A stretch of DNA of 64,000 nucleotides from Anderseniella sp963700885 (GTDB lineage Bacteria; Pseudomonadota; Alphaproteobacteria; Rhizobiales; Aestuariivirgaceae), in assembly GCA_963700885.1 (NCBI GenBank), contig CAVOZJ010000020.1:186001-250000 (forward strand), given 5' to 3'. Made by a program: the position numbers and the translations under genes. The notes beneath the pieces were generated by a model that did no database searches, had not been told where the DNA came from, and saw only the letters and a list, made by a program, of their open reading frames with translations. The first letter of the stretch is position 1. Every line of letters begins with the position of its first letter. Shown here one piece after another: positions 8,834 through 18,359 of this stretch.

Positions 8834-11800
8834 CTACTCCGCTGCCTGCGGGAATGCTTCTGGAACGTCGTCAGCAGGTTTGCGTTTCTTGTTTGTCTCT
8901 GGCTTCGTTGCAATGGATGTTCCGTCATCATTTCTGCCGGAGAACCTTTTGCGCCAATTCTGCCAGCTTTCCTTCCAGACAGTAGGCGCTGATAGCATCA
9001 CTGGGGCGAACACCAGTGTCAGTACAGTTGAAAAGGCCAGGCCGAACACCATCGCTGTGGACATATGCACCCACCAGGATGATGTCATGGAGCCGATTGT
9101 TACCGTGCGCTCCACAAAATTCACATTGAGCTGGAACATCAGGGGCAGCAGGCCGAGAATGGTAGTGACGGTGGTCAGCAGAATTGGACGTATGCGCTGG
9201 GCCGCTGCCCGCAATGTCGCGTCTGTTGCAGTCAGACCGCGTTTCAGCAGGCTTTGGTAGGTATCGATAAGCACAATGGCGTTGTTTACCACCACCCCTG
9301 CCAACGCCACCAGGCCGGTTCCCGTCATGATAATGGAGAAATAGTGCCGCATCACCAGCATGCCCAGGATCACGCCGACGGCAGACATGACCACGGTGAG
9401 AAGGGTCAGTGCCGTGTGGTAGAACGAGTTGAACTGCACCACCAGGATCATGAACATCAGGAACAGTGACCCCAGCAGGGCCTTTTGCAGAAACGCGGCT
9501 GACTTTTGCTGATCCTCGTCAGCGCCCCGGAATTTGAAGCTCACGCCGTTTTTCCAGGTCTGTTGCTTCAGCCAGGTATCCAGTTGGCTGATCTTGTCGT
9601 TGGCCAGTTCGCCCGGACCTGCATTGGCCTTGACGAACAGGGAAGGTTTGGAATTGAAGCGGTAAAGCGTGTTGACCTGTTGCTTGATCTCGCGCGTTAC
9701 GAAGTTGGACAGGGGTTGCAGCCCGCCCGGTGTCTGCAGCTTCAGCGTATCGAGGTTTGCCAGTGAGCGTTGTTCTTCCGGCAGGCGGACCCGAATATCC
9801 AGTTCGTCGCGGCTGTCGTCAGGCCGGTAAGTGCCAATCAGTGCTCCATTGGTGATAAGTTGAACCAGCGATCCCGCAGCAGCGACGGATGCTCCAAAAC
9901 GCCCTGCCTCTTCGCGATCCACTTTAAGCTGAACTTCATAACCCGGCAGCGGCAGATCATCGTCAATGTCGATGAGGCCGGTCATGGTGTTTTCCATATA
10001 GGCGCGAACCTTGTGAACAGCTTCAGTGGCGTCGCTACGGTTTTCAGACTGTATTTGCAGTCGAATGTCCTTGCCGGATTGCGGTCCTCCCGCAAGTTCA
10101 CGTACTTCAACTATAGTGCCCGGAATGCCCTGCACAGCATTTGTAAGTTGTTCCTTGACGGTTGCCCAGTCGTCGCGTTGGCCGACAGGTTTCAGTTCGA
10201 TTTGCACCTGGCCGATGACGTCAGGAGGAACATCCTGTGATGCTCCGAGACCACTGTCTCCTCCGGTTTCAGAACCGGCATAGGTAGTCAGGTTGTCGAT
10301 GGCCGGATTGCTTGTCAGCCGGTCATAGGCCCTGCGAACGATGGTCAGCTTCTGTTCATTCGACAAATTACCACGCGCGCGCACATAAACTATGGCTACT
10401 TCCGGCTCGGTTTCCACGAAAAACTCGACGCCGGTCGGCTTGGCGGCGTATGCACCTATGATCCCGCCCATGATGAGCAATATGGCAATCATCACTTTGG
10501 CCGGGTGGCGCAAGGCGCCGTTGAGAAAGCGGATGTAACTGCCGGTAAGGCCTGGCATGGTCAGAAGGTCGCCATCGCTGTCTCCAGCCAGTCTCGCCGC
10601 ACTGTCCCTGTCAGTCTGGCCAGCCTTGCCAAAAATCGAACCGATGGCTGGCAGGAAAATCAGCGCGGTAATGAGCGATGCCGTCAGAACGACAATAACG
10701 GTCAGCGGCAGATATTCCATGAATTGACCAGCCACTCCAGGCCACAGCAGCATTGGCATGAACGCAGCAAGAGTCGTTGCTGTGGAAGACACTATGGGCC
10801 AGAACATGCGTTGCGCAGCTGCTATATAGGCCTTTTGTTTTGGCAGCCCTTCCGCCATTTTCCGGTCGGCAAACTCGATCATCACGATCGCTCCGTCCAC
10901 CAGCATGCCGACAGTCAGCACAAGGCCGAACATCAGCATGATGTTGACGGTGTAGCCAAGGAATCCAAAAAACAGGAAGCCGATCATGAACGAGGACGGA
11001 ATGGCGAAACCAACCATCAGACCGGATCGTAATCCAAGTGCGGCAACCACGAGCGTCATCACCAACAGGATGGCCAGCACAATCGATGACGTGAGAGACC
11101 CCAGGATATCGGCGATCAGGCGGGACTGGTCCAGCGTTGTTTCAACCTCGATGGCGTCAGGCCAGTTGCTGGTCACTTCTGCAACGACGCGCTTTACCTC
11201 GTCATTGTTGACCAGGATGTTCGAACCGAGCCGCTTGACCACTTCAATGGCTATCGTCGGCTTGCCGTTGAATTCCGCATGGCGTTCGCGATCCTTGAAG
11301 GTCCGCTTGATCTGCGCCACCTGACCCAGAGTGACCGTTGTTCCATTGGACGATTTCACAACCAGATTGAAAATATCCGCCGCGTTTTCAAACAGGCCGG
11401 GAATCTTCACGTTAAACTTCCCGGCACTTGAATTGACCGCACCAGCCGCGACCAGCCGGTTGTTCAGGCTGGCTGAATTCAACAGTTCCTGCTGCGTTAC
11501 CCCGTACGCCTCCAGTTTCACGGGGTCTACGACAATCTCCAGCAGCTCCTCACGCTGACCGGACAGTTTCGCTTCGAGCACCGTGTTTATGCTTTCGATG
11601 GCATCCTGCAGGTCACGCGCATGCTTGAAAAGTGTGCGTTCGGGAACGGTTCCGGAAAGCGCAACAATGATGGTTGGTTTAAGAGAGAAATTGATCTCGT
11701 TGATGGTTGGCTCTTCGGCGTCACCGGGTAACTCTGATTTCGCAAGATCCACTTTCTCACGAACGTCGAGTATGGCCTGATCAATGTCCACTTCCGCTTC

Positions 11801-12091
11801 AAATTGCACCAGAATGCCACCATGGCTTTCGGAAGCAATGCCGGACATCTCCTTGACGCCATCGAGGCCGCGCAGCTTTTCTTCCACCGGTTTGACAAGC
11901 AGGCGTTCGGAATCTTCCGGGCTGATGCCTGGCAGGGGTATCGAGATATACACCACCGGAATCTGTATGTCCGGATCAGCTTCCTTTGGGATTTCGGCAA
12001 AACTCCAGATGCCGGCCAGCAACATGACAATCAGCAAGGACAAGACAGCGCGCGGGCGCGACAATATGGCGGCGAGTGCAGCGCTCATCAA
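8834..12091 (-). CDS. RND efflux transporter permease
   Basis: A 1085-residue inner-membrane RND pump with the two-fold layout of six plus six transmembrane segments and two large periplasmic loops. The N-terminus (SRPRAVLSLLIVMLLAGIWSFAEIPKEADPDIQIPVVYI) and the loop LPGISPEDSERLLVKPVEEKL are typical of the HAE1-like group. TM4 carries GMLVDGAIVMIEF with a single acidic residue, and TM10 carries VVNNAIVLID. A charged cytoplasmic tail of about 45 residues ends the protein. It overlaps the membrane fusion gene by four bases and is the last gene of a padR-MFP-RND operon. No outer-membrane factor gene is in the window, so a TolC-type channel must be encoded elsewhere. Substrate unknown; hydrophobic drugs or bile-type compounds are typical. 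Confidence 0.92.
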   Translation of the reverse strand: MMSAALAAILSRPRAVLSLLIVMLLAGIWSFAEIPKEADPDIQIPVVYISIPLPGISPEDSERLLVKPVEEKLRGLDGVKEMSGIASESHGGILVQFEAEVDIDQAILDVREKVDLAKSELPGDAEEPTINEINFSLKPTIIVALSGTVPERTLFKHARDLQDAIESINTVLEAKLSGQREELLEIVVDPVKLEAYGVTQQELLNSASLNNRLVAAGAVNSSAGKFNVKIPGLFENAADIFNLVVKSSNGTTVTLGQVAQIKRTFKDRERHAEFNGKPTIAIEVVKRLGSNILVNNDEVKRVVAEVTSNWPDAIEVETTLDQSRLIADILGSLTSSIVLAILLVMTLVVAALGLRSGLMVGFAIPSSFMIGFLFFGFLGYTVNIMLMFGLVLTVGMLVDGAIVMIEFADRKMAEGLPKQKAYIAAAQRMFWPIVSSTATTLAAFMPMLLWPGVAGQFMEYLPLTVIVVLTASLITALIFLPAIGSIFGKAGQTDRDSAARLAGDSDGDLLTMPGLTGSYIRFLNGALRHPAKVMIAILLIMGGIIGAYAAKPTGVEFFVETEPEVAIVYVRARGNLSNEQKLTIVRRAYDRLTSNPAIDNLTTYAGSETGGDSGLGASQDVPPDVIGQVQIELKPVGQRDDWATVKEQLTNAVQGIPGTIVEVRELAGGPQSGKDIRLQIQSENRSDATEAVHKVRAYMENTMTGLIDIDDDLPLPGYEVQLKVDREEAGRFGASVAAAGSLVQLITNGALIGTYRPDDSRDELDIRVRLPEEQRSLANLDTLKLQTPGGLQPLSNFVTREIKQQVNTLYRFNSKPSLFVKANAGPGELANDKISQLDTWLKQQTWKNGVSFKFRGADEDQQKSAAFLQKALLGSLFLMFMILVVQFNSFYHTALTLLTVVMSAVGVILGMLVMRHYFSIIMTGTGLVALAGVVVNNAIVLIDTYQSLLKRGLTATDATLRAAAQRIRPILLTTVTTILGLLPLMFQLNVNFVERTVTIGSMTSSWWVHMSTAMVFGLAFSTVLTLVFAPVMLSAPTVWKESWQNWRKRFSGRNDDGTSIATKPETNKKRKPADDVPEAFPQAAE

Positions 12092-13188
12092 CTGGCTCCC
12101 AACGTGGATACCGCTACATCAACAGTCTGGCCATCGACAACAAAATCCTGCCCTTCGACAATCAGCAATGTCGTTTCAGGAAGGCCCTTTACCCAGATAC
12201 CGCCAGCTTCCTGCGACACGATTTCCACCGGTGCAAATCTTACCTGGTTGCCATCCACAACGATGCGCACACCAAGCCGGCCCTCATCGTCAAGAGTCAG
12301 TGCGGAGGCAGGCAGTTTGTGTGCAGTTACCGTCGGGAGGTTGATGTAAAGCTCAGCCGTGATGCCTTCGCGCAGTTTTTCACCTTTGTTGGCAACTTCC
12401 AGTTCAACCCGGAATGTACGGGTTTCGCGATCAGAAGACATTGCAACAGAAGTAACTCTGCCTTCGACGGTTTCGCCGGTAACCAGTTTGGCACCTGCCG
12501 GCATCCCTTCAGTAACGTTGGGTAACAACCGCTCGGGCAGTTGTGCCGCGACTATCAACGGATCCATGATATGCAGGGTTGCGCACATTGATCCTGCCTG
12601 CAGAAAATTGCCCGACTGGGCGGGTTTGCCGCGCAAAACACCGTCGATCGGTGATTCTATCCGCGTCCATTTCATGTCGAGTTCGATTTGGAATAGCTCA
12701 GCCTGAGCGAGTTCCATGGCCGCCTTTTCGGATGCCACTTTTGCCGCAGCGGCAAAATTGCTGTTGGCCAGTTTGACTGTGGCGTCCAGATTGCGCTGTG
12801 CACTGGCCAGTAGCGCCTTGGCCTTTGCCAATTGGGCTTCACGTGCTCCTGTGTCAAGTTGACAGAGCACATCACCTGTCTTGACGCGATCACCATCGTC
12901 AAATGACTGGTTTTCAACAATACCGTTGGTGCGGGCACGAACTTCCACTGTCCGGGATGCTTCGGTTATACCGCGCACAGGAAAAACATCGACACGTTCA
13001 ACAGCCTTGATTTCCTGGACACCGACCAGAAAAAGCCTGGCCGGTTCGTTTGCCCTGGCTTCCGGCTTCTGCTGTTGTTCGGCTGTTGCAATGTCACCAT
13101 CGCCGGTGGCAGGCGCAATATAGCCTGATCCAAACCACCCAATGATGGCTAGGGCGAAAATCGCCGACCACAAATATGATTTTGACAT
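12088..13188 (-). CDS. RND efflux periplasmic adaptor (membrane fusion protein)
   Basis: A 366-residue periplasmic adaptor. A single N-terminal membrane segment (SYLWSAIFALAIIGWFGSGYIAP) is followed by a beta-barrel/lipoyl part (VEVRARTNGIVENQSFDDGDRVKTGDVLCQLD), an alpha-helical hairpin (about residues 110-160), the second lipoyl half (IESPIDGVLRGKPAQSGNFLQAG), and a C-terminal barrel. It bridges the RND permease encoded by the overlapping downstream gene to an outer-membrane channel. It starts 32 bp after the PadR stop, so all three genes are probably one transcript. Confidence 0.92.
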   Translation of the reverse strand: MSKSYLWSAIFALAIIGWFGSGYIAPATGDGDIATAEQQQKPEARANEPARLFLVGVQEIKAVERVDVFPVRGITEASRTVEVRARTNGIVENQSFDDGDRVKTGDVLCQLDTGAREAQLAKAKALLASAQRNLDATVKLANSNFAAAAKVASEKAAMELAQAELFQIELDMKWTRIESPIDGVLRGKPAQSGNFLQAGSMCATLHIMDPLIVAAQLPERLLPNVTEGMPAGAKLVTGETVEGRVTSVAMSSDRETRTFRVELEVANKGEKLREGITAELYINLPTVTAHKLPASALTLDDEGRLGVRIVVDGNQVRFAPVEIVSQEAGGIWVKGLPETTLLIVEGQDFVVDGQTVDVAVSTLGAS

Positions 13189-13220
13189 CGTTACTTAAAA
13201 CCGCTTCTCAAATTTTACAA

Positions 13221-13766
13221 TTATTCAGCAGCGTCACTTGATATTGCCTTTTGCGGCAGGCCAAGTGTGCTACGCGACTGTTCCATGTAATGAATGGCAG
13301 CGGATACAACCGCACGGCCATACCCGTTTACAAAGGCATGCCCGGAACCAGGCTCCGCAGACTGGCGGCACTCTTCTATCGTAGCTAGCTCGTCGTACAG
13401 GAACGCCATTTGGCCGTCGAACACGGCTTCAAGGTGTTTCGGGTCAACCTGATCGCGAAACAGCGCCTGAAACAGGAATTCCGATTTGAATTTGTCCTGC
13501 TGAGGCAATTCGTGAAGCGAGGTTTTCAAAGCCTTCCGGCCTGCCTCGGTAATGGAATAGGCCTTTTTCAGGGGTTTGCCTTCCCGCACGTGTTCGCGAA
13601 CAGTTACAAGGCCATCAGCCAGCATCTGGGTCAGGGCAGGATAGATGGATCCGTAACTCGCCTCGATAAAATGCGAGAACATCCCATCCTCAACAGCCTT
13701 TTTGATTTCATACCCTGAGGCCTCGTCAAACGCGAGGATGCCCAGACACAATGTGCGCACATTCAT
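13221..13766 (-). CDS. PadR-family transcriptional regulator
   Basis: A 181-residue PadR regulator. The winged-helix N-terminus (LCLGILAFDEASGYEIKKAVEDG ... ASYGSIYPALTQMLADGLV) with the GSIYPAL recognition segment is diagnostic, and a C-terminal helical dimerisation domain follows (Vir_C-like, residues about 95-170). It lies directly upstream of the MFP and RND permease and very probably represses the operon until an efflux substrate binds. Two ATATATC-based palindromes 39-83 bp upstream of its start are the likely operator. Confidence 0.9.
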   Translation of the reverse strand: MNVRTLCLGILAFDEASGYEIKKAVEDGMFSHFIEASYGSIYPALTQMLADGLVTVREHVREGKPLKKAYSITEAGRKALKTSLHELPQQDKFKSEFLFQALFRDQVDPKHLEAVFDGQMAFLYDELATIEECRQSAEPGSGHAFVNGYGRAVVSAAIHYMEQSRSTLGLPQKAISSDAAE

Positions 13767-13804
13767 ATGACGATATCCAGTGTCGTTAACGTGGTGGCTC
13801 GAAA

Positions 13805-13847
13805 ATATATCGGATTGATATATAGCAATTGTGAATATATCAAGATG
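13805..13847. promoter_or_regulatory. Probable PadR operator, two ATATATC palindromes
   Basis: ATATATC-GGATT-GATATAT at 13805-13823 is a perfect 7-bp inverted repeat. A second, weaker copy (ATATATCAAGATGATA) starts at 13835. Both sit in the AT-rich divergent gap between padR and hpnO. PadR proteins often bind AT-rich ATxxAT-type dyads; assignment to this PadR is inferred from position. The site could also affect hpnO on the plus strand. Confidence 0.55.
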
Positions 13848-14010
13848 ATAGTTATGCTTTGGAATTTACGCGGTTCAAATAGAATCGGATCATGCATTTC
13901 CTGCTGAATATTTACTGAAGAGCTTGGACCCTACGTCGCATGGGGTTAAACGCAAACTGCGTGTACAAGACGTGAAAATCGCACCAGATCCAGCGTGGAG
14001 ACGCGGCTAA

Positions 14011-15417
14011 ATGCCTCTCGATATCAAGAAAATCGTTGAAGAAAACACCGGCCAGAACAATATCCTGTATGCCGAACACGTCAATCCGCGTTTTGCCAAA
14101 GCGTTGAAAATAATAGGTTTTGACAAAAATTATGTAAAAGCATCTGGTGCCTACATCTGGGACGACAAGGGTCGGAAATACCTCGATATGCTGGCGGGAT
14201 ATGGTGCATTCAATATGGGGCGAAATCATCCCGAAATTCGCAGGGTGATGAAAGACTTTATGGATGCCGACCTTTGTTCTCTGGTACAGATGGAAACGCC
14301 AATCCTGTGCGGGCTTGTGGCGCAGGAATTGAAACAGCGCTGCGGTTACGGTATGGACAAGGTGTATTTCTGTTCAACCGGTGCAGAAGGCAATGAGACC
14401 GCTATCAAGTTCGCCCGGCGCACGACCGGCCGGGACAAGCTGGTGTTTGCAAGTTCGGCTTTTCACGGCCTGACATCCGGCGCGCTTGCACTGAACGGTG
14501 GCGAAGTGTTCCGGGAAAAATTCGGCGAACTATTGGGAACCGGGAAGGTACCGTACGGCGATCTGGGCGCCCTGGAATCCATGTTGTCAAAAGGCGACGT
14601 TGCTGCCCTTTTCATTGAGCCAATTCAGGGCAAGGGCGTCAACATACCCCCGTCCGGTTATTTGGCTGGGGCAGGCAGGTTGTGCAGGAAATATGGCACT
14701 CTGTTGGTTGTCGATGAAGTTCAGACAGGGGTGGGCCGCACGGGGAAGTTTTTGGCGATCCACCATGAGTACGGCATTGAACCTGACTTGATAATCCTGT
14801 CGAAATCCCTTTCGGGCGGTTATGTGCCGGTATGTGCAGTCTTGATGAAGGATGACGTTTACAACAAGGTATTTTCTTCGCTGGACCGAGCAGTGGTTCA
14901 TTCCTCTACCTTCGGCAAATCCAATTTCGCCATGGCTGCAGCCCTTGCTGCCATGAACGTGCTTGAGGAAGAAGGCTTGTGTGCCAATGCTGTAACCATG
15001 GGTAACATGCTGGGTGAGCGATTGTCTGCGCTGGTGCCGAAGTACGAGTTTATGAAGCAGGTACGCTGGCGCGGCTTGATGCTGGCAGTTGAATTTGGAA
15101 AACCCAAGTCTCTCAAATTGCGCACGGCGTGGGCCACAGTCAATGGATTGAACGAGGATCTGTTCTGCCAGGCCGTGACCATCCCGTTGTTGGAAGATCA
15201 TGGCATTCTGACGCAGGTTGCCGGAAATCGCATGACGACAATCAAGCTCATTCCGCCCCTGACTGTAAATGAGTCGGATGTTGACTGGTTTGTCACGAGT
15301 TTCGACAAGGTAATGGCAGATCTGCATAGATTCCCGGGCCCCGCGTGGGAAAGCCTCACACGTATTGCCAGGAATGCCCTTGCGCGTCCGGAAGAAAAGA
15401 CCAGGGCGACCGCATGA
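14011..15417 (+). CDS. hpnO: Hopanoid aminotransferase (aminobacteriohopanetriol synthesis)
   Basis: A 468-residue class-III PLP-dependent aminotransferase. The PLP lysine is K265 in DLIILSKSLSGGYVPV, and VVDEVQTGVGRTG supplies the cofactor aspartate. Its position immediately before hpnN and hpnH, together with the N-terminal style of the sequence, identifies it as HpnO, which converts the ribosylhopane-derived aldehyde into aminobacteriohopanetriol. The stop overlaps the hpnN start by four bases (ATGA). Ornithine or acetylornithine aminotransferase is the superfamily alternative but is not supported by the context. Confidence 0.88.
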   Translation: MPLDIKKIVEENTGQNNILYAEHVNPRFAKALKIIGFDKNYVKASGAYIWDDKGRKYLDMLAGYGAFNMGRNHPEIRRVMKDFMDADLCSLVQMETPILCGLVAQELKQRCGYGMDKVYFCSTGAEGNETAIKFARRTTGRDKLVFASSAFHGLTSGALALNGGEVFREKFGELLGTGKVPYGDLGALESMLSKGDVAALFIEPIQGKGVNIPPSGYLAGAGRLCRKYGTLLVVDEVQTGVGRTGKFLAIHHEYGIEPDLIILSKSLSGGYVPVCAVLMKDDVYNKVFSSLDRAVVHSSTFGKSNFAMAAALAAMNVLEEEGLCANAVTMGNMLGERLSALVPKYEFMKQVRWRGLMLAVEFGKPKSLKLRTAWATVNGLNEDLFCQAVTIPLLEDHGILTQVAGNRMTTIKLIPPLTVNESDVDWFVTSFDKVMADLHRFPGPAWESLTRIARNALARPEEKTRATA

Positions 15418-18248
15418 CGTCGACGAAGCGCTCGGCGCGCAAGCCTGCCACTCGCAAAACTGTTGCGAGACCGAAACGCAATAAGCCGTCCAGCCAGTTA
15501 ACCCCGGCTGAAGACCTGCATTCAGCCGGCGCGGGTTCAGTTGCTGAAGCAGTCCAGTCATCCACCACCGCAGATAACACCGGCGGCGAGCATGGCACCG
15601 GTGTTGTTGCGGCATTGAAGTCGGGTGAAGTGTTTGCTCACATCGCCCGTGCATGCACCAGCCGAGCCTGGATGGTTATAGCGGTTTTTGTGCTGCTTGC
15701 AGGACTTGGCGCCGGTCTGGCCGTAACCAAACTGAAGGTCGATACTGATCCCGGCCTGATGATTTCCAACAGCCTGGACTTCCGCAAACAATACAAGCAG
15801 TTTTCAAGGACCTTTCCGGCAGTTGAAAACAACTTTCTGTTCATAGTGGACAGTGATGATCCTGCAGAAGCCCGCAAGGCGGCCGGGCGCCTTGAAAAGG
15901 CTCTCCTGTCCAGGCCTGATTTGTTTCACCATGTGGTTGCACCTGGGGTTGGCGCTTTCTTTGACGAGTACGGCATCCTGTACGCCAAAACAGAAGATGT
16001 TAAAAAGGTTGCCGACCAGATTAGGAAATCCGCTCCAGCGTTCAATGCCCTTGCCGACCAGCCGAACATGGCTGGCCTTTCGGGTGTCTTGAACGAGATT
16101 ACCGCCTACACGCAGGCCGGCAGGGCGCCTGAAGATGTCGATGTATTTCTCGACGCCATCACAAAAACCGTTGACGGTGAAACCGCCGGGCGTCCGGTGC
16201 CCCTGGATTGGTCGGCACTGGGAGCCGATGAGGATGGACCGGAGTTGACTGAAAAGCGCTGGTTTGTGTTTAGCCAGCCGATACTTGATTTTTCCGAAAT
16301 CGAATCCGCGGCACTTCCAATGGCTGAAGCACGCCGGCTTATGACCGACCCAGCCATTACTGCTGACGGCAAGGTAACCGTGCAATTGACGGGCGAAGCG
16401 GCCTTGAACGCCGAAGAATTTGAAGCTGTGACCAAGGGTGCTACCATTGCCGGCATCATATCGTTCACACTGGTCACAGTGACCGTGTTCTTCGGATTGC
16501 CGTCCATGGTGCTGATTGTTCCAGCGCTCAGCCTGATCATCCTGGGCTTTTTGATCAATGCCGGGTTTGCAACCTTGAGCGTTGGCTATCTGAACATGAT
16601 TTCAGTTGCATTTGCCGTGCTGTTCATCGGTCTTGGCATTGACTATGCGGTTCACGTGATTTTGCGTTTCGCAGAACATCGCGCAAGAGGTGAAGCAGGT
16701 GCCGATGCGGCTGTCACGGCGGTTCGCAAGACAGGACCGGCACTTGCTCTTTGCACCGTGACAACTGCGTTTGCGTTTCTTGCTTTCACGCCGACTGATT
16801 TTGTCGGGATGGCTCAACTTGGAATAATTGCTGCCGGCGGTCTCGTGATCGCTTTTGTAGCATCCATAACCCTGGTGCCGGCAATTCTCTCTTTGTTGCC
16901 CGGCAAGCAGGAAAAATTCGCCCGCAATATGGCCGGTCTCAACTCCGTGTCCGGCAGAACTTCATCAGGTACGTCCCGGGCGCGCTGTCTGGCTACTTTG
17001 GCGATATTGGCGCTGGCTGCCGGTTCACTGTTCACTTTCTCGCAGGCTCGCTTCGACGGCGATCCAATAAATTTGAAAGACCCTGCGGCACCAACTGTCA
17101 AGGCGTTCATGCAAATACTGGAAGACCAGCCCGGCGAAGTTTACTCTGGTCAGGTGCTGGTTGAGCCCGGTCTCCCGGCACGCCAGCTGATCGGAAAGCT
17201 GACCGCATTGCCTGCAGTAAAAAAAGTGCACTCCATCACCGACTTCCTGCCAGACGACCAGGTTGCCAAACTGGCTGAGTTGCATCCGCTTCGCGATGTC
17301 ATTCCCGGCGTTGTGAATTCTGACTCTGATGTTGGTGACGAAGTGCGTCGGAGAATGCTTGACGGCATTTCCAGAAACATGAAGGAAATGTCTGAAATTG
17401 AGGATGCACCGGATACTCTCAGGGCCTCAGCGAAGCGCTTGCAGCACGCTATTGCAGCCTTTGACAGAAACAATGAAGGCGACGAAAAGGCAACAGAGGA
17501 TCTCGAAAGCAATTTGTTTGTCGGTTTGCCAGACATGCTGGCCGACATCAATCGTTTGGCAACGACCAATATTGTGAGTGTTGCCGCTTTGCAGTCCACC
17601 TTGCGCGAACGTTTTGTAGCGCCGGATGGCCGCTGGCGGCTGGAGGTGGTGCCGGCAAAAGACATGCGCAATTCGGGCAACTTGGAAGAATTCGTGAAGT
17701 CGGTGCAGTCGGTTGATCCACAGGTGTCCGGCTCACCGGTTGACATCGCGGGTTCTGCCGACGCTGTTGCTCGGGCTATGACGCTTGCCACTCTGGCAGC
17801 GCTGGCGATGGTTGTGGCAATGGCATGGCCTGCATTCAGGCGCATAGGTGACGTATTGTTGGTGCTTTCACCACTGGTTCTGGCGGCAAGCCTGATGGTC
17901 GGGTACACGGTTGTGTTCGACGCTCCGTTCAACTTCGCCAATGTCATAGTATTGCCGCTCTTGCTGGGATTGGGCGTGGATTCATCCATCCACTATGTCA
18001 TGCGTGCTCGCGAGGAAGTCGTGGCGACAAATGTGACCGGTACCTCGACTCCCAGGGCAGTGCTGATTTCGGCACTGACAACGATTGGATCATTTGGGAC
18101 ACTGTGGTTGTCAGGCCATCGCGGCATGGCCAGCATGGGTGAACTGCTGACCATCGCCATTATGGTGACGCTGGTTTGTACACTGGTGGTCTTGCCTCAA
18201 TTGATGCACTGGGCATTGTCGAGAAATCACAAATCCAGCAGTGGCTAA
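15414..18248 (+). CDS. hpnN: Hopanoid RND transporter HpnN
   Basis: A 944-residue RND-superfamily (MmpL/SSD-like) transporter. It has two repeats of one transmembrane segment, a periplasmic domain and a five-helix bundle. SVAFAVLFIGLGIDYAVHVILRF and VIVLPLLLGLGVDSSIHYVM are the paired TM4 motifs with conserved Asp. HpnN moves hopanoids from the inner to the outer membrane. A basic, low-complexity cytoplasmic leader of about 75 residues (TSTKRSARKPATRKTVARPKRN) precedes the first membrane span and is unusual in length. The ATG at 15414 is chosen because it overlaps the hpnO stop. Confidence 0.92.
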   Translation: MTSTKRSARKPATRKTVARPKRNKPSSQLTPAEDLHSAGAGSVAEAVQSSTTADNTGGEHGTGVVAALKSGEVFAHIARACTSRAWMVIAVFVLLAGLGAGLAVTKLKVDTDPGLMISNSLDFRKQYKQFSRTFPAVENNFLFIVDSDDPAEARKAAGRLEKALLSRPDLFHHVVAPGVGAFFDEYGILYAKTEDVKKVADQIRKSAPAFNALADQPNMAGLSGVLNEITAYTQAGRAPEDVDVFLDAITKTVDGETAGRPVPLDWSALGADEDGPELTEKRWFVFSQPILDFSEIESAALPMAEARRLMTDPAITADGKVTVQLTGEAALNAEEFEAVTKGATIAGIISFTLVTVTVFFGLPSMVLIVPALSLIILGFLINAGFATLSVGYLNMISVAFAVLFIGLGIDYAVHVILRFAEHRARGEAGADAAVTAVRKTGPALALCTVTTAFAFLAFTPTDFVGMAQLGIIAAGGLVIAFVASITLVPAILSLLPGKQEKFARNMAGLNSVSGRTSSGTSRARCLATLAILALAAGSLFTFSQARFDGDPINLKDPAAPTVKAFMQILEDQPGEVYSGQVLVEPGLPARQLIGKLTALPAVKKVHSITDFLPDDQVAKLAELHPLRDVIPGVVNSDSDVGDEVRRRMLDGISRNMKEMSEIEDAPDTLRASAKRLQHAIAAFDRNNEGDEKATEDLESNLFVGLPDMLADINRLATTNIVSVAALQSTLRERFVAPDGRWRLEVVPAKDMRNSGNLEEFVKSVQSVDPQVSGSPVDIAGSADAVARAMTLATLAALAMVVAMAWPAFRRIGDVLLVLSPLVLAASLMVGYTVVFDAPFNFANVIVLPLLLGLGVDSSIHYVMRAREEVVATNVTGTSTPRAVLISALTTIGSFGTLWLSGHRGMASMGELLTIAIMVTLVCTLVVLPQLMHWALSRNHKSSSG

Positions 18249-18359
18249 AGAGCACACCACACCCGGAAAGACTTGACCTCACCTGAAAATCACAACTAAA
18301 CGTGTCCTTCTGAATTGTGGGGCCATTCGCAAATTCCAACAACAATAGGCAGGTTACCT

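Noticed and set aside
8834..12091. Single acidic residue in the RND TM4 motif (GMLVDGAIV) as loss of proton relay
   Set aside because: Single-Asp TM4 motifs occur in functional RND pumps, so this is within normal variation.
14587..15654. Minus-strand open frame of about 355 codons opposite hpnO/hpnN
   Set aside because: Antisense shadow of two well-supported genes; no family and many rare residues.
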